64,000 bases of DNA from Rhodopseudomonas palustris (GTDB taxonomy: Bacteria; Pseudomonadota; Alphaproteobacteria; Rhizobiales; Xanthobacteraceae), in contig NZ_QYYD01000022.1 of the NCBI RefSeq assembly GCF_003591005.1, positions 1 to 64,000 on the forward strand, written 5' to 3'. The position numbers were made by a program, and so were the translations under genes. Within the stretch, counting starts at the first letter, position 1. Every line of letters begins with the position of its first letter. Positions 9,170-17,294 of this stretch are shown here, one piece after another. The notes beneath the pieces were generated by a model, which saw nothing but the letters and a program-made list of their open reading frames with translations, made no database searches and was not told the DNA's origin.

Positions 9170-9745
9170 TCAGGCCTTGTTACGGGCGGCGAGCGCCATC
9201 GCGATCAGCGATGTGCCGCCGAACACCAGGTTGATGCCGACCAGCAGGCCGATGGCCCAGGCAGCCGTCCCCGGCCATCCCGAGATGATGATGAACGCCA
9301 CCAGGATGTCGAGCACGCCGGCGGCGAGCATCCAGCCCCACCGCTCCGACAGCCGGCCGCGATGCTGGAGCGCGTACATGATGGTGGCGACACCTTCGGC
9401 CAGGAAATAGACGCCGATCACGAGGGTGAGGGTAACGGCGCCCTGCACCGGCTGCGCAATCAGCACAATGCCGGCGATGACCGCGATGATCGCCGAGATC
9501 AGCGACCACCAGAATCCCGGCCCCTTTCGCGCCCAGAAGCTGAAGGCAAGGCCGGCGACGCCGCTGATCAGAAACAGCCAGCCGAGCAGGATGGTGATCG
9601 TCAGGCTCGCCAACAGCGGCAGCAGGATCGCGCCGAAGCCGAGGACCAGCAGCAGAATGCCCTCGATCAGATACGCTTTCCAATGCTTCTGGATGGTGTC
9701 TTCGACAGCGGCCTGCAGCCGCTCGGTATCATTCGAGAAGGTCAT
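9170..9745 (-). CDS. HdeD-family membrane protein
   Basis: The 191-residue protein has six hydrophobic helices arranged as three hairpin pairs, with the first at about residues 20-60. This matches the HdeD/DUF308 family of small inner-membrane proteins linked to acid resistance in enterobacteria. The role in alphaproteobacteria is not established. The ATG at 9745 is preferred because AGGAGA lies just upstream. An in-frame extension to 9850 adds a polar leader that does not fit the family. Confidence 0.82.
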   Translation of the reverse strand: MTFSNDTERLQAAVEDTIQKHWKAYLIEGILLLVLGFGAILLPLLASLTITILLGWLFLISGVAGLAFSFWARKGPGFWWSLISAIIAVIAGIVLIAQPVQGAVTLTLVIGVYFLAEGVATIMYALQHRGRLSERWGWMLAAGVLDILVAFIIISGWPGTAAWAIGLLVGINLVFGGTSLIAMALAARNKA

Positions 9746-10009
9746 GGGACTCTCCTGCTTGCTCAACCCGCACAGCATAACCTCTGAAACGTGACGCGGT
9801 GCAGAATCTTCGCCGGTATCAGCCGACGCATCGCGATACCGATCTGCCACGGCCAGTCGCTACGCGGCCCGGTTAACTTTCAATTTACCGGGCTGCCCTG
9901 ACCCAAACGGTGGCGCGCTTGTTTTTCCTCAACATTCGAAGATTGGAATGCGGCAAGATCGAAGCTGAAAAGCTGATCGGCGACTGATTCGCGAGCATGG
10001 GAGATGGCG

Positions 10010-10213
10010 ATGGTATGGGCGCGACGTCCGTCCTGCACGGAGTGCGGCGATCGCATGGCGCTGGCGCGGATCGCTCCGATCGAGAGCATCCACGAACTGC
10101 GCACCTTCGAATGTGCCAGCTGCGGCCAGGTCGATCGCTATGCGGTCAAAAGCGGTCCGGAGCCGTATTGGCTGCTGATGCCGGAAACGGCGCCGGCGGC
10201 CGCTCGGCACTGA
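10010..10213 (+). CDS. zinc-ribbon miniprotein
   Basis: This 67-residue protein has two CxxC pairs (SCTECGD and FECASCG) about 27 residues apart, the layout of a small zinc ribbon. The ATG at 10010 has GGAG seven bases upstream; an ATG at 10004 is too close to that site. Similar miniproteins lie in the island at 44.06 and 44.62 kb, so this looks like one member of a scattered family. Function is unknown; DNA, RNA or protein binding is possible. Confidence 0.62.
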   Translation: MVWARRPSCTECGDRMALARIAPIESIHELRTFECASCGQVDRYAVKSGPEPYWLLMPETAPAAARH

Positions 10214-10405
10214 GCCGTTGATCCGCTGAGCGGGGCTCGACGCCTGGCCCTGCCGGTTTGCCTCGGCGTGCTGACCGCCGTGGGCCGTCGTCATCTTCAT
10301 GGTTGCAATCGGCCTTGACCCGCCGCGCCAGCCCAGACCAGTTCGGATCAGCCGCGCAGCCGACGCATCGACCTGATCGGAGGCGCGGCGAAGCCGATCG
10401 AGATC

Positions 10406-10702
10406 GTGCCGCCTCCCGAAGACCTCGAACAGCCTGTGCCGTTGCGTGACGAACACAAGCCGGAAGTCGTCGATCCGGCCAGTCTACTCGCGATGTCGGC
10501 ACCGGCCGGCGCTTCATCGCTTGGTCCGTCGACGTGCGATCGCACGCTGCGCCTGTTCGGCGGCGTGACGCGGACCGGCTACGCGCTGGAATTTGTCAGC
10601 AATGAAACGGCCCGGGCGCCTGGGTATCACGGCGCGGTGGCGGTCTGTTTGGTGCGCTACATCCCGATCGCCGGCCACGATCCCATATTCGCCGAGGGCT
10701 GA
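10406..10702 (+). CDS. possible hypothetical protein, 98 aa
   Basis: This open frame is followed directly by the tRNA-Glu locus. The C-terminal half has a mixed hydrophobic and polar composition that could fold. I see no motif, signal peptide or good ribosome site, and the frame could be chance in GC-rich DNA. It is the best reading of 10.2-10.75 kb. Confidence 0.28.
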   Translation: MPPPEDLEQPVPLRDEHKPEVVDPASLLAMSAPAGASSLGPSTCDRTLRLFGGVTRTGYALEFVSNETARAPGYHGAVAVCLVRYIPIAGHDPIFAEG

Positions 10703-10779
10703 TCAGACGTTCGAACGGGGTAGTGACGAGCGCGGGATGATCGAGAGGGAGGTCTGAGGCGGCGCCTGACTGCAGGAAG

Positions 10780-10854
10780 TGGCGCTCCCTAGCGGAATCG
10801 AACCGCTCTCTCCACCGTGAAAGGGTGGCGTCCTAACCGATAGACGAAGGGAGC
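10780..10854 (-). tRNA. tRNA-Glu (UUC)
   Basis: The reverse strand folds as a 75-nt tRNA with encoded CCA. The acceptor stem GCTCCCT pairs with AGGGAGC, the T-arm contains GGTTCGATTCC, and the anticodon loop CTTTCAC gives anticodon TTC. Confidence 0.95.
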
Positions 10855-11132
10855 GAAGCCGTCCGGCTTGCGATCCGGAATCGGATGCGGGCCGGCGGAA
10901 CGCCTGGTCGTTTGCGCAAACAGCAGCCTGATCAACACGATGTGCCGAGCGACTGAGGTTGCGACTGCCGTGCCGATGGTCGCGGCGGCAGCAGCGGGCG
11001 AACGTATAGTGGCGTTTTTCCGGGTGGGCAAGTCCGTCGCGCCAACAACGGGGGATACCCTGGTTTTTCGATCAATTTTGCAACGATTTTTTCAAGAACG
11101 GGGGCCTAGACCCGGGTGTAACGGAGTACGTG

Positions 11133-11390
11133 ATGGCTAAAGAGCGCACCAAGAGAGAAGTCCGCCGATCGGTGCGGCAAAGCGGCTGGATCACGCTGGA
11201 CGGCGGATTCGCCGCAAGGCCATGCGAGGTGGTCGATCTGTCGGCCACCGGAGCCAAGCTGACGATGGCGGACGCGATCTCGCTCGGGCCCAAGCTGCGG
11301 CTGGCGTTTTCGCGAGACGCGCGCACCGGGCGCAATTGCGAGGTGATCTGGCGGCGCGGCACCACGGTCGGCGTCAAGTTCGTCAGCTGA
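11133..11390 (+). CDS. PilZ-domain protein
   Basis: An 85-residue single-domain PilZ protein, a likely cyclic-di-GMP sensor. The N-terminal RxxxR signature is present as KREVRRSVR, followed by the VVDLSATGAKLTM segment that corresponds to the D/NxSxxG motif. The C-terminal strands (RRGTTVGVKF) complete the barrel. The ATG at 11133 has ACGGAG upstream; a GTG three bases earlier is the alternative. A strong terminator follows. Free-standing PilZ domains often act as adaptors for motility or polysaccharide synthesis, but no partner is adjacent here. Confidence 0.85.
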   Translation: MAKERTKREVRRSVRQSGWITLDGGFAARPCEVVDLSATGAKLTMADAISLGPKLRLAFSRDARTGRNCEVIWRRGTTVGVKFVS

Positions 11391-11431
11391 GAGCGCGCGT
11401 GCCGGGCGCTCGTCGTCAGGCACTTCACAAC

Positions 11432-11463
11432 AAAAAGGCCCCGACGATGCGGGGCCTTTTGTC
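11432..11463 (+). terminator. intrinsic terminator after the PilZ gene
   Basis: Arms AAAAGGCCCC and GGGGCCTTTT around a seven-base loop form a strong hairpin about 40 bp after the stop codon. The symmetric A and T runs could also stop transcription of the convergent microprotein gene. Confidence 0.85.
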
Positions 11464-11479
11464 GTCTCCGCAGCTCCGA

Positions 11480-11560
11480 TCAGCGACCGAAGAACAGCCA
11501 GAGAAGAATGATCACCGGGATCGGTACACCCAGCATCCAGAGAAGTAGTCCGCGTCCCAT
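11480..11560 (-). CDS. 26-residue single-pass membrane microprotein
   Basis: A very short frame encodes MGRGLLLWMLGVPIPVIILL followed by WLFFGR. It is almost one transmembrane helix, with a proline kink and an arginine at each end. GGAGGC lies about eight bases before the ATG, a good ribosome site. The gene is convergent with the PilZ gene and shares its terminator region. Function is unknown; similar tiny membrane proteins regulate larger membrane complexes. Only conservation across relatives could prove that it is coding. Confidence 0.62.
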   Translation of the reverse strand: MGRGLLLWMLGVPIPVIILLWLFFGR

Positions 11561-11704
11561 CTGTCAGCCTCCGTTAATTTCCCAACCAACGCCATCCTGA
11601 TGGGCTGGTTCCGCGAGGCTGCTCAGTTTTAAAACCTAGCGATGGTGGAACATTTCCATCTATGACTGCGCAACCGGGCTAACCATCGGCCGCACGCGAA
11701 GTGA

Positions 11705-12154
11705 TTACCAGTGGCCGGTGTTGGGCATCGACAGCCACGGCTCCTGCGGCGCCAGCGCCGCGCCCTTCTGCAGGAATTCGATCGAATGCAGATCGGGCGA
11801 GCGGACGAACGCCATCTGCCCGTCGCGCGGCGGGCGGTTGATGGTGATGCCTAGCTTCATGAGACGCTCGCAGGTCGCATAGATGTCGTCGACCTCATAG
11901 GCGAGATGACCGAAATAGCGATCCTCGCCATAGTTCTCTTCGTCCCAATTATAGGTCAGTTCGACCGTCGGGGCGGGGCGGCCCTTCGACTGCTTGACCA
12001 GATCCATGTCGTCGGGCGCACACAGGAACACCAGGGTGAAGCGGCCCTTGTCATTGTCGATGCGATTGACCTCCTTGAGGCCGAGCGCGTCGCCGAAAAA
12101 TTTCAGCGCTGCATCGAGCTTCCGGACGCGCAGCATGGTGTGCAGGTAACGCAT
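11705..12154 (-). CDS. gloA: glyoxalase I (lactoylglutathione lyase), VOC family
   Basis: This 149-residue VOC-fold metalloenzyme isomerises the methylglyoxal-glutathione hemithioacetal to S-lactoylglutathione. Two beta-alpha-beta-beta-beta repeats are visible, the first starting RYLHTMLRVRKLDAALKFF and the second at FGHLAYEVDDIYATCE. His5, the glutamate of VELTYNW, the histidine of FGHLAY and the glutamate of SIEFLQK fit the four metal ligands. GGAG lies upstream of the ATG at 12154. The open frame continues far upstream on this strand but is unrelated there. Confidence 0.9.
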   Translation of the reverse strand: MRYLHTMLRVRKLDAALKFFGDALGLKEVNRIDNDKGRFTLVFLCAPDDMDLVKQSKGRPAPTVELTYNWDEENYGEDRYFGHLAYEVDDIYATCERLMKLGITINRPPRDGQMAFVRSPDLHSIEFLQKGAALAPQEPWLSMPNTGHW

Positions 12155-12646
12155 TGGGGTGTCGTCTCCGTGGTGGGAATGAGGGGCGATCTTGCGCCGA
12201 AAGCGGCCCGATAGAAAGCGCACAGCTGCGCGTGGTGTTCCGCAACGCTCCTGACGGGAGCCGCGTGTGGGCGGCCCAAAGACATCGGGCCCCGCAGCAG
12301 TGCTGCGGAGCCCGTCGGGTGTCGACCATCGCGTGCAGGGGAATGCGGCGAATAAATCGTTATCGCGCGGAGACCGCGTTCGACAGACAAAGCCGGCCGA
12401 CGAAAAAGAGCCCCGCCTTGGAGGGCACGGGGCTCTTTCGGGGGAGGTCATCCGTAGAGACGCTCCGACTATCGGCGCGGCGCCGCGCGGTTGCAATTCA
12501 AAAAAATGTGGGGTCGAATTGATGCATGGGGAACCGCTTCGACTTCGCCCCGTTCGGCTCCGGCCCCGTGCATCGTGTGCAGGCGAGACGACGCCGCGCA
12601 GCGAAGCGCGTCCAATCGATGGACGAATTTTCAGAATGCAGCAGCC
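12155..12646. other. 492-bp gene-free gap with hairpins
   Basis: No supportable gene lies here. It contains the divergent promoters of gloA and the sirtuin, a GC-rich hairpin stretch around 12290-12320 (CCGCAGCA and TGCTGCGG) and a strong terminator hairpin at 12403-12440. A stable terminator this far from either gene suggests a small RNA, or a third short transcript, somewhere between 12200 and 12400. Confidence 0.5.
12403..12440. terminator. strong hairpin terminator in the gloA-sirtuin gap
   Basis: The 11-bp perfect arms AAAGAGCCCCG and CGGGGCTCTTT flank a 12-base loop. It would stop transcripts from either side, yet no annotated gene ends at it. Confidence 0.7.
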
Positions 12647-13408
12647 ATGATCGCAACCGACCTTCGTAGCGGAGTAGACCAACTCGGCGACATGATCGCG
12701 CACGCCTCCGTAATCGTGCCGTTCACCGGCGCCGGTATCTCGACCGAGTCCGGCATTCCGGATTTCCGATCGCCCGGCGGGCTGTGGACCCGTAACAGTC
12801 CAATCCCGTTCGAGGAGTTCGTGGCGCGGCAGGACGCGCGCGACGAGGCATGGCGGCGCCGCTTCGCGATGGAAGCGACCTTCGCGGCGGCGCGGCCCAG
12901 CCGCGGCCATCGCGCGCTGGCTGCGCTGTACAAGGCCGGAAAGATTCCCGCGGTGGTGACGCAGAACATCGACAACCTGCATCAGGCGTCCGGCTTTGCG
13001 TCGCACGATGTCATCGAACTGCACGGCAACACCACCTACGCGCGCTGCATCGGTTGCGGCAAACGTCACGAGCTCGACTGGGTACGTCACTGGTTCGAGC
13101 GCACCGGCAATGCGCCCCATTGCACGGCGTGCGACGAGCCGGTGAAGACCGCCACGATTTCATTCGGCCAAGCGATGCCGCCGGACGAGATGCGCCGAGC
13201 CACGGAGTTGGCGCAAAACTGCGACCTGCTTCTGGCGATCGGTTCGTCGCTGGTGGTGTGGCCGGCTGCCGGAATCCCGATGCTGGCAAAAGAGTCCGGC
13301 GCCAAGCTGGTAATCATCAACAACGAGCCGACTGATCAGGACGAGATTGCCGATCTGGTGATCCGGCACGACATCGGCGATACGCTGGGACCGTTCGTCG
13401 GCAACTGA
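12647..13408 (+). CDS. NAD-dependent protein deacylase (sirtuin)
   Basis: This 253-residue sirtuin removes acyl groups from lysines with consumption of NAD. The Rossmann motif GAGIST is at residues 28-33, TQNIDN at 105-110, and the catalytic histidine is His126 in ELHGN. The small zinc module uses Cys134, Cys137, Cys159 and Cys162. The ATG at 12647 gives the usual bacterial length; an open frame extends to 12491 but without family sequence. R. palustris is known to use sirtuins (SrtN) to reactivate acyl-CoA synthetases; whether this is srtN cannot be settled from sequence alone. E. coli cobB is the general counterpart. Confidence 0.93.
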   Translation: MIATDLRSGVDQLGDMIAHASVIVPFTGAGISTESGIPDFRSPGGLWTRNSPIPFEEFVARQDARDEAWRRRFAMEATFAAARPSRGHRALAALYKAGKIPAVVTQNIDNLHQASGFASHDVIELHGNTTYARCIGCGKRHELDWVRHWFERTGNAPHCTACDEPVKTATISFGQAMPPDEMRRATELAQNCDLLLAIGSSLVVWPAAGIPMLAKESGAKLVIINNEPTDQDEIADLVIRHDIGDTLGPFVGN

Positions 13409-13614
13409 GTGCCCGTATGATTCGCAGGTAATCAACCCTGTTCATAGCCGTAGCGCCGCACGTTTTTTGTCTTTGCCACCGGCATCGGGATGTTATCTTC
13501 GAATCAAGAGATTCGCGGCGGTGTATCCCGATTAGTGACGGAACTGAGGCCCGCGGATCATTGGCGTCGCACAAGCGACGACAACAATTGATCTGACGTA
13601 CGGGGTCCGGGGTC

Positions 13615-14259
13615 ATGGGGTCGGACGGATTTGAGTCCAAGAAGCCGGGCGGTATGCCGGCAATCGGTGCCGGGCGGCCAGTGGTAGAGTACACGCACCG
13701 CGATAGTATGGGCAGCTCGTTCACCGGCCTCGGCGAGTCCGCGAACCTCGTCGAAATCACCGGCGTGATCAAATGGTTCGACGCGTCGAAGGGCTACGGC
13801 TTCATCGTTCCCGACAACGGTTCCGCCGACGTGTTGCTACACGTCACGGTGTTGCGCCGTGACGGTTTCCAGACAGCCTATGAAGGTGCGCGAATCGTCG
13901 TCGAGTGCATGCAGCGCGCCAAAGGCTATCAGGCGTTCCGTGTTGTCTCGATGGATGAGTCGACCGCGATCCACCCGGCCCAGATGCTGCCGCCGCGCAC
14001 GCATGTGAGCGTGACGCCCACCAGCGGACTGGAGCGTGCGCAGGTGAAGTGGTTCAATCGGCTGCGCGGCTTCGGCTTCCTGACCTGCGGCGAGGGCACG
14101 CCGGATATCTTCGTCCACATGGAAACGCTGCGGCGCTACGGCATGACCGAGCTCCGCCCGGGCCAATACGTACTGGTGCGTTTCGGACCCGGCTCCAAGG
14201 GCATGATGGCCGCCGAGATCCAGCCCGAAAACGGCGCGCCGGGGCTGTCGTCGCACTGA
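13615..14259 (+). CDS. tandem cold-shock-domain protein
   Basis: Two complete cold-shock domains lie in one polypeptide. The first has GVIKWFDASKGYGFI and the second QVKWFNRLRGFGFL; each carries the RNP1-like aromatic segment. A linker of about 35 residues separates them. Such proteins bind single-stranded RNA or DNA and melt structure, and the alphaproteobacterial two-domain CspD type is typical. The first 31 residues are unlike the family, so the ATG at 13708 is a reasonable alternative start. The long upstream region (13409-13614) may be a structured 5' leader. Confidence 0.88.
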   Translation: MGSDGFESKKPGGMPAIGAGRPVVEYTHRDSMGSSFTGLGESANLVEITGVIKWFDASKGYGFIVPDNGSADVLLHVTVLRRDGFQTAYEGARIVVECMQRAKGYQAFRVVSMDESTAIHPAQMLPPRTHVSVTPTSGLERAQVKWFNRLRGFGFLTCGEGTPDIFVHMETLRRYGMTELRPGQYVLVRFGPGSKGMMAAEIQPENGAPGLSSH

Positions 14260-14603
14260 GTTCGCTTTCGCCGGACGAACCGCGCGGTCCCACGCACTGG
14301 CATCACGCGCAGCACGCAATCTGTTATTCGGGAACCTCTCAGTCCGTCATGGCCGGGCTCCTCCCGGCCATCCACCCCCTTGCTCTCATCTTCCGCGGCA
14401 ACGCGTGGATGCCCGGAACAAGGCTGGCATGACGATGGGAGAGGTATCGCTCAGCAGTGCTCGTCAGATAGACGAGTTGGCCATCCCCAACTTGTGATCC
14501 GCCGTACGCCGCGATCGCGGATCTGTGCTACGCGCTCTGGCATTGGGCAGCGTGGCCGGGCTAGGGTCGGCCGATCATTCCCCGCATACAAACAGGCTGC
14601 CCG
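14260..14603. other. 344-bp gap, mainly a repeat
   Basis: The gap holds a full copy of the 90-bp palindromic repeat. It also contains the promoter region of the DUF192 gene. I see no gene. Confidence 0.6.
14345..14434. repeat. 90-bp palindromic repeat, copy A
   Basis: It begins CGTCATGGCCGGGCTC and ends with the near-complement GGCTGGCATGACG. The two imperfect inverted arms of about 35 bp flank a variable centre. Copies at 20939, 27016 and 31814 have exactly the same 90-bp length. Confidence 0.85.
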
Positions 14604-15080
14604 ATGACTGGCTTTCGACTTGGATGGACCCGCGCCTGGAGCGCGTTTGCCGCTGTGCTGATGCTCTGCGCCTTCACGGCGGCAGAAGCGCCCGCGGCCA
14701 AAATCGAGACGCTGGAGATCGCCAGCAAGACCGGCGTGCACGTCTTCACCGTCGAGATCGCCACCTCCGACAAGGAGCGCGAGACCGGCCTGATGTATCG
14801 CAAGGAGTTGCCGGACGGGCAGGGCATGCTGTTCGACTTCCGGCCGGAGCAGCCGGTGTCGATGTGGATGAAGAACACCTACATTCCGCTCGATATGATC
14901 TTCATTCAGGCGGACGGCCGGATCCTGCGCATCGCCGAGAACACCGAGCCGCTGTCGACCAAAATTATCCCATCGGGCGGGCCGGTGACCGGCGTGCTCG
15001 AGGTGATCGGCGGCACCGCCAGGAAACTCGGCATCGCGCCCGGCGACCGGGTCGGCCACCCGATGTTCAAAGGCCGCTGA
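14604..15080 (+). CDS. DUF192-family exported protein
   Basis: The 158-residue protein has an N-terminal signal peptide over about residues 1-32, then a DUF192 domain. The family signature is plain in GLMYRKELPDGQGMLFDF and SMWMKNTYIPLDMIFI, followed by the GGPVTGVLEV block. DUF192 proteins are small beta-rich periplasmic or secreted proteins of unsettled function. The gene is single, between a repeat and tRNA-Pro. Confidence 0.88.
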   Translation: MTGFRLGWTRAWSAFAAVLMLCAFTAAEAPAAKIETLEIASKTGVHVFTVEIATSDKERETGLMYRKELPDGQGMLFDFRPEQPVSMWMKNTYIPLDMIFIQADGRILRIAENTEPLSTKIIPSGGPVTGVLEVIGGTARKLGIAPGDRVGHPMFKGR

Positions 15081-15136
15081 AGCCGCCGCTTGTCCGGCTG
15101 CGCTGAAGCGTGTATCCACCGCGCATCGACACGGCC

Positions 15137-15213
15137 CGGGGTATAGCGCAGCCTGGTAGCGCGGCAGTTTTGGGTACTGCAGGTCGTTGGTTCGAATCCA
15201 GCTGCCCCGACCA
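15137..15213 (+). tRNA. tRNA-Pro (UGG)
   Basis: A 77-nt cloverleaf with encoded CCA. The acceptor CGGGGTA pairs with TGCCCCG through one G-T wobble, the T-arm contains GGTTCGAATCC, and the anticodon in TTTTGGGT is TGG. Confidence 0.95.
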
Positions 15214-15264
15214 TGCCCATTTGGGCCCGGCCCACGCCAGTCGTCTCGCCGCACGTAACCCCGC

Positions 15265-16524
15265 TCAGCTCCGGGCAGTCCCCGCTGAGGGCAGCGAGGC
15301 CGCGGGGGCAGTGCCGGGCGCTGCCTCGATGTCGGCGGCTGCGACCGACGAGGCCGGCGCCGCCATGCCTTCCGGTTGCGCGGCGGGCGCCTTCGCGGCT
15401 GGCTTCGTCGGCTTATCCTGCTGCTTCGACCAGGTGATGTAATAGGCGACGATGGTCATCAGCGTGATGCCGGCGATGCTGACGATGATCTGCGCCAGCA
15501 GCGAGCCCGAGCTGAGCAGCAGCTCGAAATGCGCCACGAAGGACAGGAACACGCCGACGCAGAACACCGCCAGCGACTGCTGGCCGCATTTGATCAGCGG
15601 ATCGAAGACCGGCCATTCCAGCCCCTTCCAGTCCTTCGGCACGAACCGCACCACCAGCACCACCAGCACGGCGAAGTGCAGGAAGCGGTAGGGGGCGAGA
15701 TTTGTCTTGTCGTTGGGGTTGAAGGCGTCGTTCAGCCAGACCGGCAGCAGATCGCCGAACGCCGGGAACTTGCCCGCCATCGTCATCACCAGCGCGAACA
15801 GCATGTAGGCGATGCAGAACCACAGCATCGCGGTGGAGTTGATGATCGAGCGCGACCGCATCGTGCCGCCGAGCGCGCACCAAGCGCCGAACACGAATAG
15901 CAGCTGCCAGCAGAACGGGTTGAAATACCAGCTGCCGCCCGGATAGGCGGGCAGGTTCCAGCCGTAGTGGCGGGCCGCGAAGTACAGCACGAACGAGGCG
16001 ATCATCACCGCGTCCGGCCGGCGCAGCATCAGCCACAGCACCGGCGGAAACAGCCCCATCAGCACGATGTAGAGCGGCAGCACGTCGAGGTTGACCGGCT
16101 TGAACTTCAGAAGCAGTCCCTGTTTCAGCGTTTCGATCGGGCTGTCGACGAGGCCCGCGACGTTGAATTCGTTGATGATGTCGGGATCGCTGAAGCGCTG
16201 CGCGACGTAGCCGATGGCCACGATGTAGATCACGAACAGCACGATATGGGCGACGTAGAGCTGCCAGACGCGCTTGGTCAGGCGCGTGCCGCCGACGATG
16301 AAGCCGCGCTCCAGCATCATCTTGGCGTAGACGAACGAGGCGGTATAGCCGGAAATGAAGACGAACAGGTCGGCGGCGTCTGAAAAGCCGTAATTCCGGG
16401 TGGTGATCCAGTTCACCACGTTGTCGGGGATGTGATCCAGGTAGATCGCCCAGTTGGCGACTCCTCGGAACAGGTCCAGCCGCAGGTCGCGCCCTTTTCC
16501 GGGCAGAATGGCCTGAATTTGCAT
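15265..16524 (-). CDS. OpgC-family membrane acyltransferase
   Basis: This 419-residue protein has about ten transmembrane helices and the OpgC signature near its N-terminus (RDLRLDLFRGVANWAIYLDH). OpgC-type proteins are thought to succinylate periplasmic or cyclic glucans, using a cytosolic acyl donor. The last 50 residues are a low-complexity Ala/Pro/Glu tail. No glucan synthase such as opgH or ndvB lies nearby, so the acceptor is inferred only from the family. It ends about 50 bp from tRNA-Pro, on the opposite strand. Confidence 0.85.
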   Translation of the reverse strand: MQIQAILPGKGRDLRLDLFRGVANWAIYLDHIPDNVVNWITTRNYGFSDAADLFVFISGYTASFVYAKMMLERGFIVGGTRLTKRVWQLYVAHIVLFVIYIVAIGYVAQRFSDPDIINEFNVAGLVDSPIETLKQGLLLKFKPVNLDVLPLYIVLMGLFPPVLWLMLRRPDAVMIASFVLYFAARHYGWNLPAYPGGSWYFNPFCWQLLFVFGAWCALGGTMRSRSIINSTAMLWFCIAYMLFALVMTMAGKFPAFGDLLPVWLNDAFNPNDKTNLAPYRFLHFAVLVVLVVRFVPKDWKGLEWPVFDPLIKCGQQSLAVFCVGVFLSFVAHFELLLSSGSLLAQIIVSIAGITLMTIVAYYITWSKQQDKPTKPAAKAPAAQPEGMAAPASSVAAADIEAAPGTAPAASLPSAGTARS

Positions 16525-16742
16525 GAGGCGGTTCGTCCGTCTTTGTTCGGAAGCCTATGTGGTCCAGGACTGCTCGATTGTCACGACGCCGGGGACGGAA
16601 TATACCCAATCAGGAATGAAAATCGCCAAGCGAGGCATCACAGGTGCGCGGCCTGACGACGGTCGCGCCTCGGAACGTTACACGATGAGCCGCGCTTTGA
16701 CCAAACCACCTCAATGCCGCAGCTGACAGGCCAGAACCTTCG

Positions 16743-17048
16743 ATGACCGCACGAATCTTCAAGCCCGCCAAGAACGCCATGCAGTCCGGGACCGCGAAGA
16801 CGCGGGAATGGCAGCTCGACTACGAGCCCGAAGTGCCCCGGCTGATCGAGCCGCTGATGGGCTGGACCTCATCCAGCGACATGCAGCAACAGATCAGCCT
16901 GCATTTCCACACCCGCGAGGAAGCCATCGCCTATTGTGAGCGCGAGGGCATCCCATACCAAGTGATCGAACCGAAGCCCTCCGCGCGTCGCCGCGCCGCC
17001 TATGCGGACAATTTTGCGTTCCGCCGTCCGGAGCCGTGGACGCACTGA
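16743..17048 (+). CDS. NDUFS4-like accessory subunit of respiratory complex I
   Basis: The 101-residue protein matches the ETC complex I conserved-region family (NDUFS4, 18-kDa subunit). Diagnostic segments are ARIFKPAKNAMQSG, REWQLDYEP, LMGWTSSSDMQQQ and FHTREEAIAYCEREG. In alphaproteobacteria this supernumerary subunit binds the peripheral arm of NADH:ubiquinone oxidoreductase near the NADH module. It is encoded alone, away from any nuo operon. The ATG at 16743 fits the family N-terminus. Confidence 0.9.
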   Translation: MTARIFKPAKNAMQSGTAKTREWQLDYEPEVPRLIEPLMGWTSSSDMQQQISLHFHTREEAIAYCEREGIPYQVIEPKPSARRRAAYADNFAFRRPEPWTH

Positions 17049-17294
17049 TTGAGCGCTGCGACCAGGCTTGGCCGGCGCGGTCTGCGCCGGCCGAAAAGCC
17101 GAGGATCGTGCCGCTGACGGCAGGACCGGCGTTCCGCTCCGCCGACCTCTCGGCACAAGCCGACCACGTTTTGCATCGCTAGCCTCCGTATCCACCTCGA
17201 TGACGGAGAGGTTAGGGTTGCGTCCCGCGCCCGCGGGATGACACCATGCGCCCAATCGCTTCGCCCGAAGCGAATGAAAACTGCCGGAAACGCC

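Noticed and set aside
9929-10456. 175-codon minus-strand frame opposite the zinc-ribbon gene
   Set aside because: Arg-rich shadow. The + strand zinc ribbon has clear paired cysteines and a ribosome site.
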